Below are positions 32,538 through 41,509 of a stretch of 64,000 nt of DNA, piece by piece (position 1 is the first letter of the stretch; every line of letters begins with the position of its first letter). This DNA comes from Aquabacter sp. L1I39 (GTDB taxonomy: Bacteria > Pseudomonadota > Alphaproteobacteria > Rhizobiales > Xanthobacteraceae): positions 2,340,385 through 2,404,384 of the forward strand of contig NZ_CP072392.1 of the NCBI RefSeq assembly GCF_017742835.1. Reading direction: 5' to 3'. Made by a program: the position numbers and the translations under genes. The notes under the pieces were generated by a model, which was not told where the DNA came from, ran no database searches, and saw only the letters and a list, made by a program, of their open reading frames with translations.

Positions 32538-32894
32538 ATGGACAAGCCGCACCACCATATCCTCACCGCCATCGGCACCTGGCTCGCGCGCCCCGAGGCC
32601 AATCTGTTGGTGGTGGCCTATGCCGTCGCCTGGGTGATCTTCCAGCCCGAGACGCTGGACTGGCACGGCGCCGTCACGCTGCTGACCCTGCTCATGACCC
32701 TGTTCATCCTGCGCGTGGACCATCGCGACACGCAGGCCATCCACGCCAAGCTCGATGAATTGCTGCGGGTGAACGAGCGGGCGCGCGACGACATCGCCGA
32801 TCTCGATGCGGAAGAGCCCGAGACCATTGAGCGCGTGCGGGATGCCAAGCAGAAGGGCGATCCAGGAGCGGACGACGTGCGCGCCCTGCGCTGA
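32538..32894 (+). CDS. Low-affinity iron permease-family small membrane protein
   Basis: A 118-residue protein with two hydrophobic segments (about 15-35 and 43-60) followed by RDTQAIHAKLDELLRVN, which matches the C-terminal mark of the low-affinity iron permease family. The C-terminal 50 residues are charged and cytoplasmic. ATG 32538 is chosen because the preceding in-frame stretch is not family-like. It is too short to be a channel by itself, and iron transport is unproven for bacterial members. It lies 52 bases after the CFA-synthase-like gene and may be part of the same unit. Confidence 0.75.
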   Translation: MDKPHHHILTAIGTWLARPEANLLVVAYAVAWVIFQPETLDWHGAVTLLTLLMTLFILRVDHRDTQAIHAKLDELLRVNERARDDIADLDAEEPETIERVRDAKQKGDPGADDVRALR

Positions 32895-33066
32895 GCTGTC
32901 ATACCAAAGACGGATAAGGCCGAGTTTCCGCCCCCGCGCCTCGACACAATATCCATCATTTTGATTTCATAGAGAAAAAACGCTTAGACGCGATTGCTCA
33001 CCGCCCCCTGGGGGGCGTCGGAGGGGGCACGCGTGCACTTGTCGCCTGCGACCGTTGCGCCTATAG

Positions 33067-33086
33067 ATTTCAGTAATTTCTGAAAT
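33067..33086 (+). promoter_or_regulatory. Inverted repeat, probable operator of the GbsR-type regulator
   Basis: ATTTCAG (33067-33073), six bases, CTGAAAT (33080-33086): a perfect 7-base inverted repeat 23 bases before the regulator's ATG. Position and symmetry suggest autoregulation by the dimeric winged-helix protein, and so control of the cyd operon behind it. Confidence 0.55.
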
Positions 33087-33109
33087 GTCCGCGACAACGG
33101 AACACACTG

Positions 33110-33694
33110 ATGAACCTTCCGCCGCTCACGCAGGCCTTCGTGCTCCATTTCGGCGAGATGGGCAGCCGGTGGGGAATCAATCGCACGGTGGGGCAGATCT
33201 ATGCCCTGCTCTATGTCTCGCCGGCCCCGCTCTGCGCCGAGCAGATCGTGGACGCGCTGGGCATATCCCGCTCCAACGTTTCCATGAGCCTGAAGGAGCT
33301 CCAGGCCTGGAATCTGGTGCTGCTGCGGCATTTGCCCGACGACCGGCGTGATTTCTTCACCACGCCTGACGACATCTGGCTGATTCTGCGTACCCTCGCA
33401 GAAGAGCGCAAGAAGCGGGAGGTGGACCCCACCCTCTCGGTGCTGCGCGAGATCCTGATGCAGACGCCCTCCACCCCGGACGATACGTTCGCCCAGGAGC
33501 GCATGGCGCAGATGCACCAGATGATCGAGCGCCTGACCACCTGGTATGACGACGTGAAGAAGCTGGAGACGGCGCGCCTTGCCGCTTTGCTCTCGCTCGG
33601 CGCCAAGGTCACACGGCTGTTGGAGGCCAAGGACAAGGTGGTCTCGCTCACCCGTCCGCGCCGCGGCGCCACCTCGTCCAAGCCGCAGGAGTAA
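33110..33694 (+). CDS. GbsR/MarR-type transcriptional regulator
   Basis: A 194-residue winged-helix regulator of the GbsR branch: FGEMGSRWGINRTVGQIYALLYVS, then the recognition helix in LGISRSNVSMSLKELQAW and the wing LPDDRRDFF. The C-terminal third is helical and charged. It is the first gene before cydDC-cydABX, with the cydD start 4 bases after its stop, so it most likely controls cytochrome bd expression. A perfect inverted repeat precedes it. Confidence 0.86.
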   Translation: MNLPPLTQAFVLHFGEMGSRWGINRTVGQIYALLYVSPAPLCAEQIVDALGISRSNVSMSLKELQAWNLVLLRHLPDDRRDFFTTPDDIWLILRTLAEERKKREVDPTLSVLREILMQTPSTPDDTFAQERMAQMHQMIERLTTWYDDVKKLETARLAALLSLGAKVTRLLEAKDKVVSLTRPRRGATSSKPQE

Positions 33695-33698
33695 TTCC

Positions 33699-35408
33699 GT
33701 GTCCGCCCACCCCGCCCGCCCGCCATCCACCGCAGAAGCCCGCACCCTGAAGGCGGGCGCCCTGCTGCAGGTGGGCGCGGCACTGGTCTGGATTCCCCAG
33801 GCCGCTCTCATCGCCCACGCGGTGGACCGTGCCGCGCGCGGCGCCTTCGACGCGTCCATTCTTCCCGTGGCGCTGGGCGTGCTCATCCTCGGGCTGGTGC
33901 GGGCGAGCCTCGATGCGGCCGGCACCCGCCTTGCCTTCCGCGCCGCCCGCGCGCAGGTCAGCGCCTTGCGCCGGCATGCGGTGGAGGCGCTCGCCGCCAC
34001 CTCGCCGCTGGCCGGGGGCCGCATCGTCTCGGGCCGGGCCGCGAGCCTCATGGCCGAGCAGGCGGAAGCCATACTGCCTTATCGCTCCCGTTTCCTACCC
34101 GCGCGCATGAAGGCCACTTTCGTGCCGCTTGTTCTGCTCGCGGCGGTGGCGGCGGTGTCCTGGCTCGCAGCTCTGGTGCTGCTGGTGGCGGCACCCCTCA
34201 TTCCGGTTTTCATGGCCCTAGTGGGCTGGCGCGCCAAGGCGGCGAGCGAAGCGCAATTGCAGGAAATGGGCGGCATGAACGCCTTCCTGCTGGACCGCCT
34301 GCGGGGCCTTGCGACCATCCGCACGCTGGGCGCGGTGGACGCCACAGCCCTGCGGCTCCGGGACAGCGCACAGGATCTGCGCACCCGCACCATGGCGGTG
34401 CTGCGCATCGCCTTTCTCTCCTCGGCGGTGCTGGAGCTCTTCTCGGCACTGGGTGTGGCCATGGTCGCGGTCTATGTGGGGTTCCACCTCCTGGGCACGC
34501 TGGAATTTGGAGCCTGGGGCGGGCAGCTGAGCCTGGGCGAGGGCCTGTTCGTGCTGATGCTCGCCCCCGCATTCTTCGATCCGCTGCGTGAGCTTTCAGC
34601 CGTCTGGCACGACCGAGCCGCCGGTCAGGCCGCCGAGGCGGCGCTCGGCGAGGTGGATGCGCCCCGCCTGCCCCTGCCCGGCGCGCTGATGCGCCCCGCC
34701 CCGTTCGCCAATGCCACGGGCGCGCCTGAAGTGGTCGTCGAAGACCTGCGTTTCGCGCATGGCTCGGAAAGCGCCGTCCTGGATCAATTCCAACTTGCAG
34801 TGGCCCCGGGCGAGCGGGTGGCAATCATGGGTCCGAGCGGGTCGGGCAAGTCCACGCTCCTGTCGCTGATTGCCGCACTTGCCCCACCGGATGTCGGCAC
34901 TGTGCGCATAGGTGGTATCCCGCTATCGGAAGAAACTGCGACACTTTTGCGCTCGCGCATATCCTGGATCGGCCAGCGCCCGCATTTCTTCGCCGGTTCT
35001 CTGAAGGCCAACATCACCATGGGACGCACCGGACTGAGCGAGGAGGCGGCACGGGCTGCGATGCAATTCGCCGCGCTCGACACGCTCGCGCGGACCCATG
35101 GCGGGCTCTCCGGCGCCCGGATCGGCGAGAGTGCCGCAGGCCTTTCCGGCGGCGAGGCGTTGCGCCTTGCGCTTGCCCGCGCGGCGGCCGCTCCCCATGC
35201 GGACCTGATCCTGGCCGACGAGCCCACCGCGCACCTGGACGCCACCACTGCGGCCCAGGTGACGGAGGGCCTTCTGGCGCTCGCCAAGGGCCGCACGCTC
35301 ATCGTCGCCACCCACGATCCCGACCTTGCCGCCCGCATGGACCGTATCGTCCATCTGGCCGGTGAGCCGCAGGCCGGCCGGTCGCAGATGCGGGAATGCC
35401 GCGCATGA
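33699..35408 (+). CDS. cydD: Thiol-reductant ABC exporter subunit CydD
   Basis: A 569-residue fused membrane/ATPase ABC exporter half: six membrane segments in the first 310 residues, then an ATPase domain with Walker A GPSGSGKST, signature LSGGEALRLALARA and Walker B LILADEPTA. The start is GTG 33699, seven bases after AGGAG; the ATG-started longer frame would overlap the regulator gene by over 100 bases. With CydC it exports cysteine/glutathione to the periplasm, needed for cytochrome bd assembly. Confidence 0.92.
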   Translation: MSAHPARPPSTAEARTLKAGALLQVGAALVWIPQAALIAHAVDRAARGAFDASILPVALGVLILGLVRASLDAAGTRLAFRAARAQVSALRRHAVEALAATSPLAGGRIVSGRAASLMAEQAEAILPYRSRFLPARMKATFVPLVLLAAVAAVSWLAALVLLVAAPLIPVFMALVGWRAKAASEAQLQEMGGMNAFLLDRLRGLATIRTLGAVDATALRLRDSAQDLRTRTMAVLRIAFLSSAVLELFSALGVAMVAVYVGFHLLGTLEFGAWGGQLSLGEGLFVLMLAPAFFDPLRELSAVWHDRAAGQAAEAALGEVDAPRLPLPGALMRPAPFANATGAPEVVVEDLRFAHGSESAVLDQFQLAVAPGERVAIMGPSGSGKSTLLSLIAALAPPDVGTVRIGGIPLSEETATLLRSRISWIGQRPHFFAGSLKANITMGRTGLSEEAARAAMQFAALDTLARTHGGLSGARIGESAAGLSGGEALRLALARAAAAPHADLILADEPTAHLDATTAAQVTEGLLALAKGRTLIVATHDPDLAARMDRIVHLAGEPQAGRSQMRECRA

Positions 35409-37105
35409 ACCGCGCCCGCTCCTTCGCCGCGCCCCTCCAGCCGGTGCTCGCCTTGTTCTTCCGCCAGCATCGCGGGCGCATTCTGGCCGGCATGACTCTG
35501 GCCGCCGTGACCATCCTGGCGGGGGTCGCCTTGCTGGGTGTCTCCGGCTGGTTCATCACCGCCACCGCCATTGCAGGGCTTTCCGCCGCCACAGCGCTCG
35601 CCTTCGACGTATTCGCCCCGGCCGCCGCCATCCGCTTTCTGGCGCTGGCCCGCACTGCCGCCCGCTATGGTGAGCGGCTCGTCACCCATGACGCCACGCT
35701 CGCCGTGCTGGCGGACCTGCGGGAGCGCCTGTTCCGAGGTTGGGCCGGGCCGGGTGCCGCCCGCCAATTGCTGGCCCGCCCCGCCAAGCTCCTGTTCCGG
35801 CTGACCGCCGACATCGACGCCCTGGATTCCCTTTATCTGCGGGTCCTTGTGCCCGCGGCGGCCGCCTGCGCGGTGGCTCTGGTGGCGGGACTGGTGCTCG
35901 GCCTGCTGTCGCCGTGGCTGGGCCTCGCCTTCGCGGCGGTGATGCTCCTGGGCGGTTTCGGCCTGTTCGCCATCGCCGCCCACGCCTCCCGCCCCGCCGC
36001 CCGCCGCCGCGCCTATGCGGTGGAAGCGCTGCGCGCCCGCACGGTGGACCTGACCGCCGGACAGACCGAGCTGGCCATGGCCGGCCGCCTCGCCGACCAG
36101 TGCGCGGCGGTGATCCATGCGGATCATCGGCTGGCCCAGGCCGACGAGGCGCTCAACCGCATCGATGCGCGGGTGGCGGCGGGCTATGGCGCCCTTTCCG
36201 CCGTGCTCATGGCCGGCATGCTGGTGGCCACGTTCTGGCTGGCTCAGGCCGGGCGCATGGATGCCCCTCTCATGGCCATGGCGCTGCTGGTGGCGCTCGG
36301 CGCGCTGGAGCCCTTCGGTGCCCTGCGTCGGGGTGCCGTGGAGCTGGGGCGCACCTTGCTGGCCGCCCGCCGCATCGCACCCCGCCTTGTGCCCGACGCG
36401 CCCCTCCCTCGCCCGGCCATCCCTCCCGCCGGGATTGCCGTGCAGGCGAACGGGCTCGCCTTCCGCCATCCCGGCGCGGCGCGGGATGTGCTGTCCGACA
36501 TCTGCCTGACCCTTGCCCATGGCGAGCGCATTGCCATCGTCGGGCCGAGCGGCGCCGGCAAGTCCACGCTGCTGGCGCTGATCGCCGGAGAGATCGTGCC
36601 CAGCGCCGGGCTGCTCCAGGCCGAGCCCGCCACCTTGCTCACCCAGCGCACCGAGCTGTTCGAGGACACCATCGCCGCCAATCTGCGTCTGGCCGCGCCG
36701 GAAAAGGACGATCCGAGCCTGTTAAATGCACTTGACGTAACGGGACTTGCATCGGACGTTTCTAAACTGCGGCTCGGCCTTGAGACCCGTCTGGGCGAAG
36801 GCGGGATGGGACTTTCCGGCGGCCAAGCCCGCCGGCTGGCGCTCGCCCGGCTGCTGCTGCGGGATACCCCGCTGTGGCTGCTGGACGAGCCGACCGAGGG
36901 CCTGGACGGCGCCACTGCGGCGGACGTTCTGACCCGTTTGAGGGAGCAGGCTGGCGGCCGCTCACTGGTGATCGCCACCCACATCAGACGCGAGGCCGAA
37001 CTCGCCGACCAGATCATCATCATGGAGAACGGGCGGATCACGGCCCGGCTGCGTCGGGGAGGGCCTGGCTTTGCCTCGGCACTCAACGGCTTGCGGCCGG
37101 ACTGA
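35405..37105 (+). CDS. cydC: Thiol-reductant ABC exporter subunit CydC
   Basis: A 566-residue partner of CydD: membrane domain with GVALLGVSGWFITATAIAG near residue 40, then Walker A GPSGAGKST, signature LSGGQARRLALARL and Walker B LWLLDEPTEGLD. ATG 35405 overlaps the cydD stop (ATGA), preferred to an ATG nine bases earlier. Short segments near 36720-36770 use A/T-ending codons unlike the rest, without breaking the frame. Confidence 0.92.
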   Translation: MNRARSFAAPLQPVLALFFRQHRGRILAGMTLAAVTILAGVALLGVSGWFITATAIAGLSAATALAFDVFAPAAAIRFLALARTAARYGERLVTHDATLAVLADLRERLFRGWAGPGAARQLLARPAKLLFRLTADIDALDSLYLRVLVPAAAACAVALVAGLVLGLLSPWLGLAFAAVMLLGGFGLFAIAAHASRPAARRRAYAVEALRARTVDLTAGQTELAMAGRLADQCAAVIHADHRLAQADEALNRIDARVAAGYGALSAVLMAGMLVATFWLAQAGRMDAPLMAMALLVALGALEPFGALRRGAVELGRTLLAARRIAPRLVPDAPLPRPAIPPAGIAVQANGLAFRHPGAARDVLSDICLTLAHGERIAIVGPSGAGKSTLLALIAGEIVPSAGLLQAEPATLLTQRTELFEDTIAANLRLAAPEKDDPSLLNALDVTGLASDVSKLRLGLETRLGEGGMGLSGGQARRLALARLLLRDTPLWLLDEPTEGLDGATAADVLTRLREQAGGRSLVIATHIRREAELADQIIIMENGRITARLRRGGPGFASALNGLRPD

Positions 37106-37180
37106 GGACGCCCTCGAAAGACACGCCCCGTCCGGGCGCATTAAGACGAGAGGAGGGCCGGCTGTAGGCCGGCGAGGACC

Positions 37181-38758
37181 ATGGAACTGAATGTCGTCGA
37201 CCTATCGCGCCTGCAATTTGCAATGACGGCGCTCTATCACTTCCTGTTCGTTCCCTTGACGCTCGGACTTTCCATCCTGCTCGCCATCATGGAGACGGTC
37301 TATGTCATGACCGGCCGCGTGATCTGGCGGCAGATGACCAAGTTCTGGGGCACGCTGTTCGGCATCAACTTCGTGCTGGGTGTGGCCACCGGCATCGTGA
37401 TGGAATTCCAGTTCGGCATGAACTGGAGCTATTACAGCCACTATGTGGGCGACATCTTCGGCGCGCCGCTGGCCATTGAGGGCCTGATGGCCTTCTTCCT
37501 GGAAGCGACCTTTGTCGGCCTGTTCTTCTTCGGCTGGGACCGCATGTCCAAGGTGGGGCATCTGGCCGCCACCTGGTGCGTGGCGCTCGGCTCCAACCTT
37601 TCGGCCCTCTGGATCCTCATCGCCAATGGCTGGATGCAGAACCCGGTGGGCGCGGCCTTCAACCCGCAGACCATGCGCATGGAAGTGGCGAGCTTCTATG
37701 ACGTGCTGTTCAACCCGGTGGCGCAGGCCAAGTTCGTGCACACGGTTTCCGCCGGCTATGTGGTGGCCTCCATGTTCGTGCTCGGCGTCTCCGCCTGGTA
37801 CATGCTGAAGGGCCGGCACATGGAGATCGCCAAGCGCTCCATGACGGTGGCCGCCTCCTTCGGCCTCGCCGCCGCCCTCTCCGTAGTGGTGCTGGGCGAC
37901 GAGAGCGGCTACCTGACCACCGAGCACCAGAAGATGAAGCTCGCGGCCATGGAAGGCACCTGGCACACCGAGCCCGCGCCCGCCCCGTTCGTCGTGGTCG
38001 GCTTCCCCGACCAGAAGGCCCGCACCAACTATTATGCGGTGGAGATCCCCTGGGTCGGTGGCCTCATCGACACCCGCTCGCTCGACACGCCTGTCATGGG
38101 CATCACCGAGCTGGCGGACCGCGCCAAGGGGCATATCGTCCGCGGCGTGGTGGCCTATGACGCCCTCCAGAAGATCCGCGCGCTGGGCAACCAGCCGGTT
38201 CCGGCGGACCTGAAAAAGACCTTCGAGGACAATAGCGACGTGCTTGGCTACGCGCTCCTGCTCAAGAAGTACGTGGACGATCCCCGCACGGCGACGCCGG
38301 AGCAGATCGAAAAGGCGGCCTGGGACACAGTGCCGGAAGTGGCGCCCCTGTTCTGGATCTTCCGGGTGATGGTGGGACTTGGCTTCTACTTCATCCTCTT
38401 CTTTTCGGTCTTCTTCTTCCTCTCGGCGCGGCGGCAGCTCACGCGCTTCCCGCTGCTGCTGAAGCTGGCGGTTGTGTCCATCCCGCTGCCCTGGATCGCG
38501 GCGGAGTCCGGCTGGTTCGTGGCCGAGTTCGGCCGCCAGCCCTGGATCATCGAGGGCGTGCTGCCCACCGCCTCGGCGGTGTCGCGGCTCGGGGCCACGA
38601 CGGTGCTCCTGACCATCTGCGGCTTCGCGCTGATCTACACCGTCCTGTTCATCATCGAGATGACCCTCATGGTGCGGGCCATCCAGAAGGGGCCGCAGCC
38701 GGATCCCCAGCCGGAAGCCGGCCTCCTCACCCCTCCCGTTCTCGCGCCTGCGGAGTGA
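37181..38758 (+). CDS. cydA: Cytochrome bd ubiquinol oxidase subunit I
   Basis: A 525-residue subunit I: the haem b595 histidine region TALYHFLFVPLTLG near residue 22, about nine membrane segments, the periplasmic quinol (Q) loop around residues 255-380 and the hallmark GRQPWIIEGVLPT near 450. The length matches the long-Q-loop type of E. coli CydA. It oxidises quinol and reduces oxygen to water with high affinity. A GC-rich inverted repeat and GAGGACC precede ATG 37181; the 75-base gap after cydC may hold an internal promoter. Confidence 0.95.
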   Translation: MELNVVDLSRLQFAMTALYHFLFVPLTLGLSILLAIMETVYVMTGRVIWRQMTKFWGTLFGINFVLGVATGIVMEFQFGMNWSYYSHYVGDIFGAPLAIEGLMAFFLEATFVGLFFFGWDRMSKVGHLAATWCVALGSNLSALWILIANGWMQNPVGAAFNPQTMRMEVASFYDVLFNPVAQAKFVHTVSAGYVVASMFVLGVSAWYMLKGRHMEIAKRSMTVAASFGLAAALSVVVLGDESGYLTTEHQKMKLAAMEGTWHTEPAPAPFVVVGFPDQKARTNYYAVEIPWVGGLIDTRSLDTPVMGITELADRAKGHIVRGVVAYDALQKIRALGNQPVPADLKKTFEDNSDVLGYALLLKKYVDDPRTATPEQIEKAAWDTVPEVAPLFWIFRVMVGLGFYFILFFSVFFFLSARRQLTRFPLLLKLAVVSIPLPWIAAESGWFVAEFGRQPWIIEGVLPTASAVSRLGATTVLLTICGFALIYTVLFIIEMTLMVRAIQKGPQPDPQPEAGLLTPPVLAPAE

Positions 38759-38764
38759 CCCGAA

Positions 38765-39919
38765 ATGGTCCTGCATGATCTCATAAGCTACGACGTCCTG
38801 CGCCTGATCTGGTGGGTGCTGCTGGGCGTGCTGCTCATCGGCTTTGCCATCATGGACGGCTTCGACCTGGGGGTGGCATCCCTGCTGCCCTTCGTCGCCA
38901 AGACCGACGTGGAGCGGCGCGTGGTCATCAACACCATCGGGCCGGTCTGGGAAGGCAACCAAGTGTGGCTGATCCTGGGCGGCGGCGCCATCTTCGCCGC
39001 CTGGCCGGCGCTTTATGCGGTGTCCTTCTCGGGCTTCTACCTCGCCATGTTCGCCATCCTGGCGGCGCTGATCCTGCGGCCCGTGGGCTTCAAGTATCGC
39101 AGCAAGCGCGAGGACGAGGCCTGGCGCACCCGCTGGGACTGGGCGCTGTTCGTTGGCGGGGCGGTGCCCGCGCTGATCTTCGGCGTCGCGGTGGGCAACG
39201 TGCTCCAGGGCGTGCCGTTCCAGTTCGATGCGGACCTGCACAGCACCTATCTTGGCACCTTCTTTGGGCTGCTGAACCCCTATGCGCTGCTGTGCGGCCT
39301 GCTGTCGGTGGCCATGCTGGTCACCCACGGCGCCACCTGGCTGGTGTTCAAGACCGACGGCCCCATCGCCGACCGGGCCCGCGCGGTCGGCTCGGTGGGC
39401 GCCATCCTCACCATCGTCCTGTTCGCGCTGGGCGGCCTTGCCCTGCATTGGTTCGTGGAGGGCTACAAGATCACCTCGGCGATCAATCCCATCGGCCCCT
39501 CCAATCCGCTGTCCAAGACGGTGGTGATGGAAACCGGTGCCTGGTTCGCCAATTACCGGGCCTATCCGATCCTATGGCTCGCCCCGGCCCTGGGGGGCCT
39601 TGGCTCGCTGCTGACGCTGGTGCTGCTCCAGGCGCGCAAGGACGGCCTGTCCTTCCTTGCCTCGGCCATCGGCATCTTCGGCATCATCTCGACGGTGGGC
39701 GTGTCCATGTTCCCCTTCATCCTGCCGTCGTCCATCGATCCGAAGTCCAGCCTGACGGTGTGGGACACCTCCTCCAGCCACATGACGCTGTTCATCATGC
39801 TGGTGGTCACTGCGATCTTCCTGCCGCTCATCCTGGCCTACACCTCGTGGGTCTATAAGGTGATGTGGGGCAAGGTGGATGCCGCCATGGTCTCCGACAA
39901 GAACGGCCACGCTTACTGA
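38765..39919 (+). CDS. cydB: Cytochrome bd ubiquinol oxidase subunit II
   Basis: A 384-residue membrane protein with about eight membrane segments and the family start DVLRLIWWVLLGVLLIGFAI, the FDLGVA segment and GPVWEGNQVWLILGGGA. It lies six bases behind cydA. It forms the bd oxidase heterodimer with CydA; it carries no haem-ligand set of its own. Confidence 0.95.
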   Translation: MVLHDLISYDVLRLIWWVLLGVLLIGFAIMDGFDLGVASLLPFVAKTDVERRVVINTIGPVWEGNQVWLILGGGAIFAAWPALYAVSFSGFYLAMFAILAALILRPVGFKYRSKREDEAWRTRWDWALFVGGAVPALIFGVAVGNVLQGVPFQFDADLHSTYLGTFFGLLNPYALLCGLLSVAMLVTHGATWLVFKTDGPIADRARAVGSVGAILTIVLFALGGLALHWFVEGYKITSAINPIGPSNPLSKTVVMETGAWFANYRAYPILWLAPALGGLGSLLTLVLLQARKDGLSFLASAIGIFGIISTVGVSMFPFILPSSIDPKSSLTVWDTSSSHMTLFIMLVVTAIFLPLILAYTSWVYKVMWGKVDAAMVSDKNGHAY

Positions 39920-39984
39920 AGCGCGCACGCCAAACCTGCCCCGCGCCCGACGGCGCGGGGTGCACCGATCACGGAGAGACTTCA

Positions 39985-40101
39985 ATGTGGTACTTCGCCT
40001 GGATGCTCGGCCTGCCGCTGGCGGGCGCGTTCGCGGTGCTCAATGCCATGTGGTACGAGCTGCGCGAAGAGGATGACAAGCGCCGGCAGGCGCAGCGCTG
40101 A
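39985..40101 (+). CDS. cydX: Cytochrome bd small subunit CydX
   Basis: A 38-residue single-pass membrane peptide, MWYFAWMLGLPLAGAFA then MWYELREEDDKRR, the typical CydX/YbgT pattern with the N-terminal WYFAW and the WYE motif. ACGGAGAG is eight bases before ATG 39985. It stabilises the haem groups of the CydAB complex. It is last in the operon, 65 bases behind cydB. Confidence 0.92.
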   Translation: MWYFAWMLGLPLAGAFAVLNAMWYELREEDDKRRQAQR

Positions 40102-40133
40102 CGCGCCCCTGCACGCCTTTACATTCCAAATGC

Positions 40134-40167
40134 AAACGGCCGGGGCAAAGCCCCGGCCGTTTCGTTT
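40134..40167. terminator. Strong bidirectional terminator after cydX
   Basis: A perfect 13-base stem (40134-40146 with 40150-40162), AAA loop, T-rich on the right and A-rich on the left. It separates the cyd operon from the convergent alcohol-dehydrogenase gene. Confidence 0.92.
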
Positions 40168-40189
40168 CATACCTGCCCGTGCGGAGCGG

Positions 40190-41317
40190 TCAGAACGTGA
40201 TGACGTGGCGCACCACCTCGCCCCGGTCCAGCTTGTCGAGGGCGGCGTTGATCTCCTCCAGCGGGCCGGTGCCGGAGAGCAGCTTGTGCACCGGCAGGCG
40301 GCCGCGCTTATAGAGGGCGATGTAGCGGGGAATGTCCCGGGGCGGCACGCAGCTGCCCATATAGCTGCCCTTGATGGTGCGCTCCTCGCCCACCAGATGC
40401 ACTGGCGGGAGGGAGATGCGGGCATTGGGGTTGGCAAGGCCCGCCGTCGCTGTGGTGCCGCCGCGCCGGGTGATCTTGTAAGCGAGCTCAAAGGCGGGGG
40501 CGGAGCCAGCCATCTCGATGGCGTGGTCGACGCCGCCCTTGGTGGCTTCCTTCACCTTGTCCACGATGTCCGGATCGGAGGCGAGGAAGGTGTCGGTGGC
40601 GCCCAGCTCACGGGCCAGATCGAGCTTGGCCTGGGAGAGGTCGATGGCCACCACCTGGTCCGCCCCCGCCGCGATGGCGCCCAGCACCGAGGACAGGCCG
40701 ACGCCGCCAAGCCCGATCACGGCCACGCTCTGGCCGGGCTTTACCTGGCAGGTGTTCACCACCGTGCCCACCCCGGTCATGACCGCGCAGCCGAACAGGG
40801 CGGCATCCACCAGCGGCACTTCCGGGTCGATCTTCACGATGGAGCGGCGGGAGATGACCGCATATTCGGCGAAGGCCGAGACCCCGCAATGGTGATAGGC
40901 GTCGGTGCCGTCATCGCAATGCAGCCGGCGTTCGCCGGAAATGAGAAGGCCGGCGCCATTGGCCGCCTGGCCCGGACCGCACAATTGGGCGCGGCCTTCC
41001 ATGCAGGAGGGGCAGGTGCCGCAGGTGGGCAGGAAGCTCATCACCACATGGTCGCCGGGGGCCAGATCCGTGACGCCGGGGCCTGTCTCCACCACCACGG
41101 CGGAGGCCTCGTGGCCGAGCACCATGGGGTTCTGGCGCAGCCGGTCGCCATTGATGACGGACAGGTCGGAATGGCACAGGCCCGCGGCGGCGATCTTCAC
41201 CAGCACCTCGTCGCGCCCCGGCGGGTCGAGCTCGATGGTCTCGATGCGCAGCGGCCGCGTCTCGGCATAGGGCTTGGCAATTGGCGAGGAATGAAGAACG
41301 GCGGCGCGGATACGCAT
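40190..41317 (-). CDS. Zinc-dependent alcohol dehydrogenase
   Basis: A 375-residue medium-chain dehydrogenase. Catalytic zinc ligands are in GLCHSDLS (Cys about 41) and VLGHEAS; four structural-zinc cysteines lie in CGTCPSC and the cysteine eight further on. The NAD motif is GLGGVGLSS. It resembles the class III-like/benzyl-alcohol type dehydrogenases of catabolic clusters. ATG 41317 has AAGGGAGG upstream. It is 192 bases from the next minus-strand gene, whose product may feed it. It could supply an aldehyde to the aldehyde dehydrogenase at 56875, but they are not cotranscribed. Confidence 0.9.
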   Translation of the reverse strand: MRIRAAVLHSSPIAKPYAETRPLRIETIELDPPGRDEVLVKIAAAGLCHSDLSVINGDRLRQNPMVLGHEASAVVVETGPGVTDLAPGDHVVMSFLPTCGTCPSCMEGRAQLCGPGQAANGAGLLISGERRLHCDDGTDAYHHCGVSAFAEYAVISRRSIVKIDPEVPLVDAALFGCAVMTGVGTVVNTCQVKPGQSVAVIGLGGVGLSSVLGAIAAGADQVVAIDLSQAKLDLARELGATDTFLASDPDIVDKVKEATKGGVDHAIEMAGSAPAFELAYKITRRGGTTATAGLANPNARISLPPVHLVGEERTIKGSYMGSCVPPRDIPRYIALYKRGRLPVHKLLSGTGPLEEINAALDKLDRGEVVRHVITF

Positions 41318-41509
41318 ATGTGCCTCCCTTGATGGTCTTACGGCCTGAGGCCGGTCGGGGTCCCGCATGCGCGCCGGGCCTTCGCCAGCGCGCGCCGCGC
41401 GACTCACTCTCACGCTATTTGCCCCGCCCGTGGTCCGGTGGAAAGCGGGAAACGCGAGAGCGGGCGCGGCGGCCGCAGGGGCGCGGTGTCACGCCCCCAC
41501 GCCGGCCCT

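Noticed and set aside
37202..39448. A 748-codon minus-strand frame opposite cydA-cydB
   Set aside because: Very long but it spans two clear genes of the other strand and shows the repetitive Q/H/R/G content typical of antisense frames.
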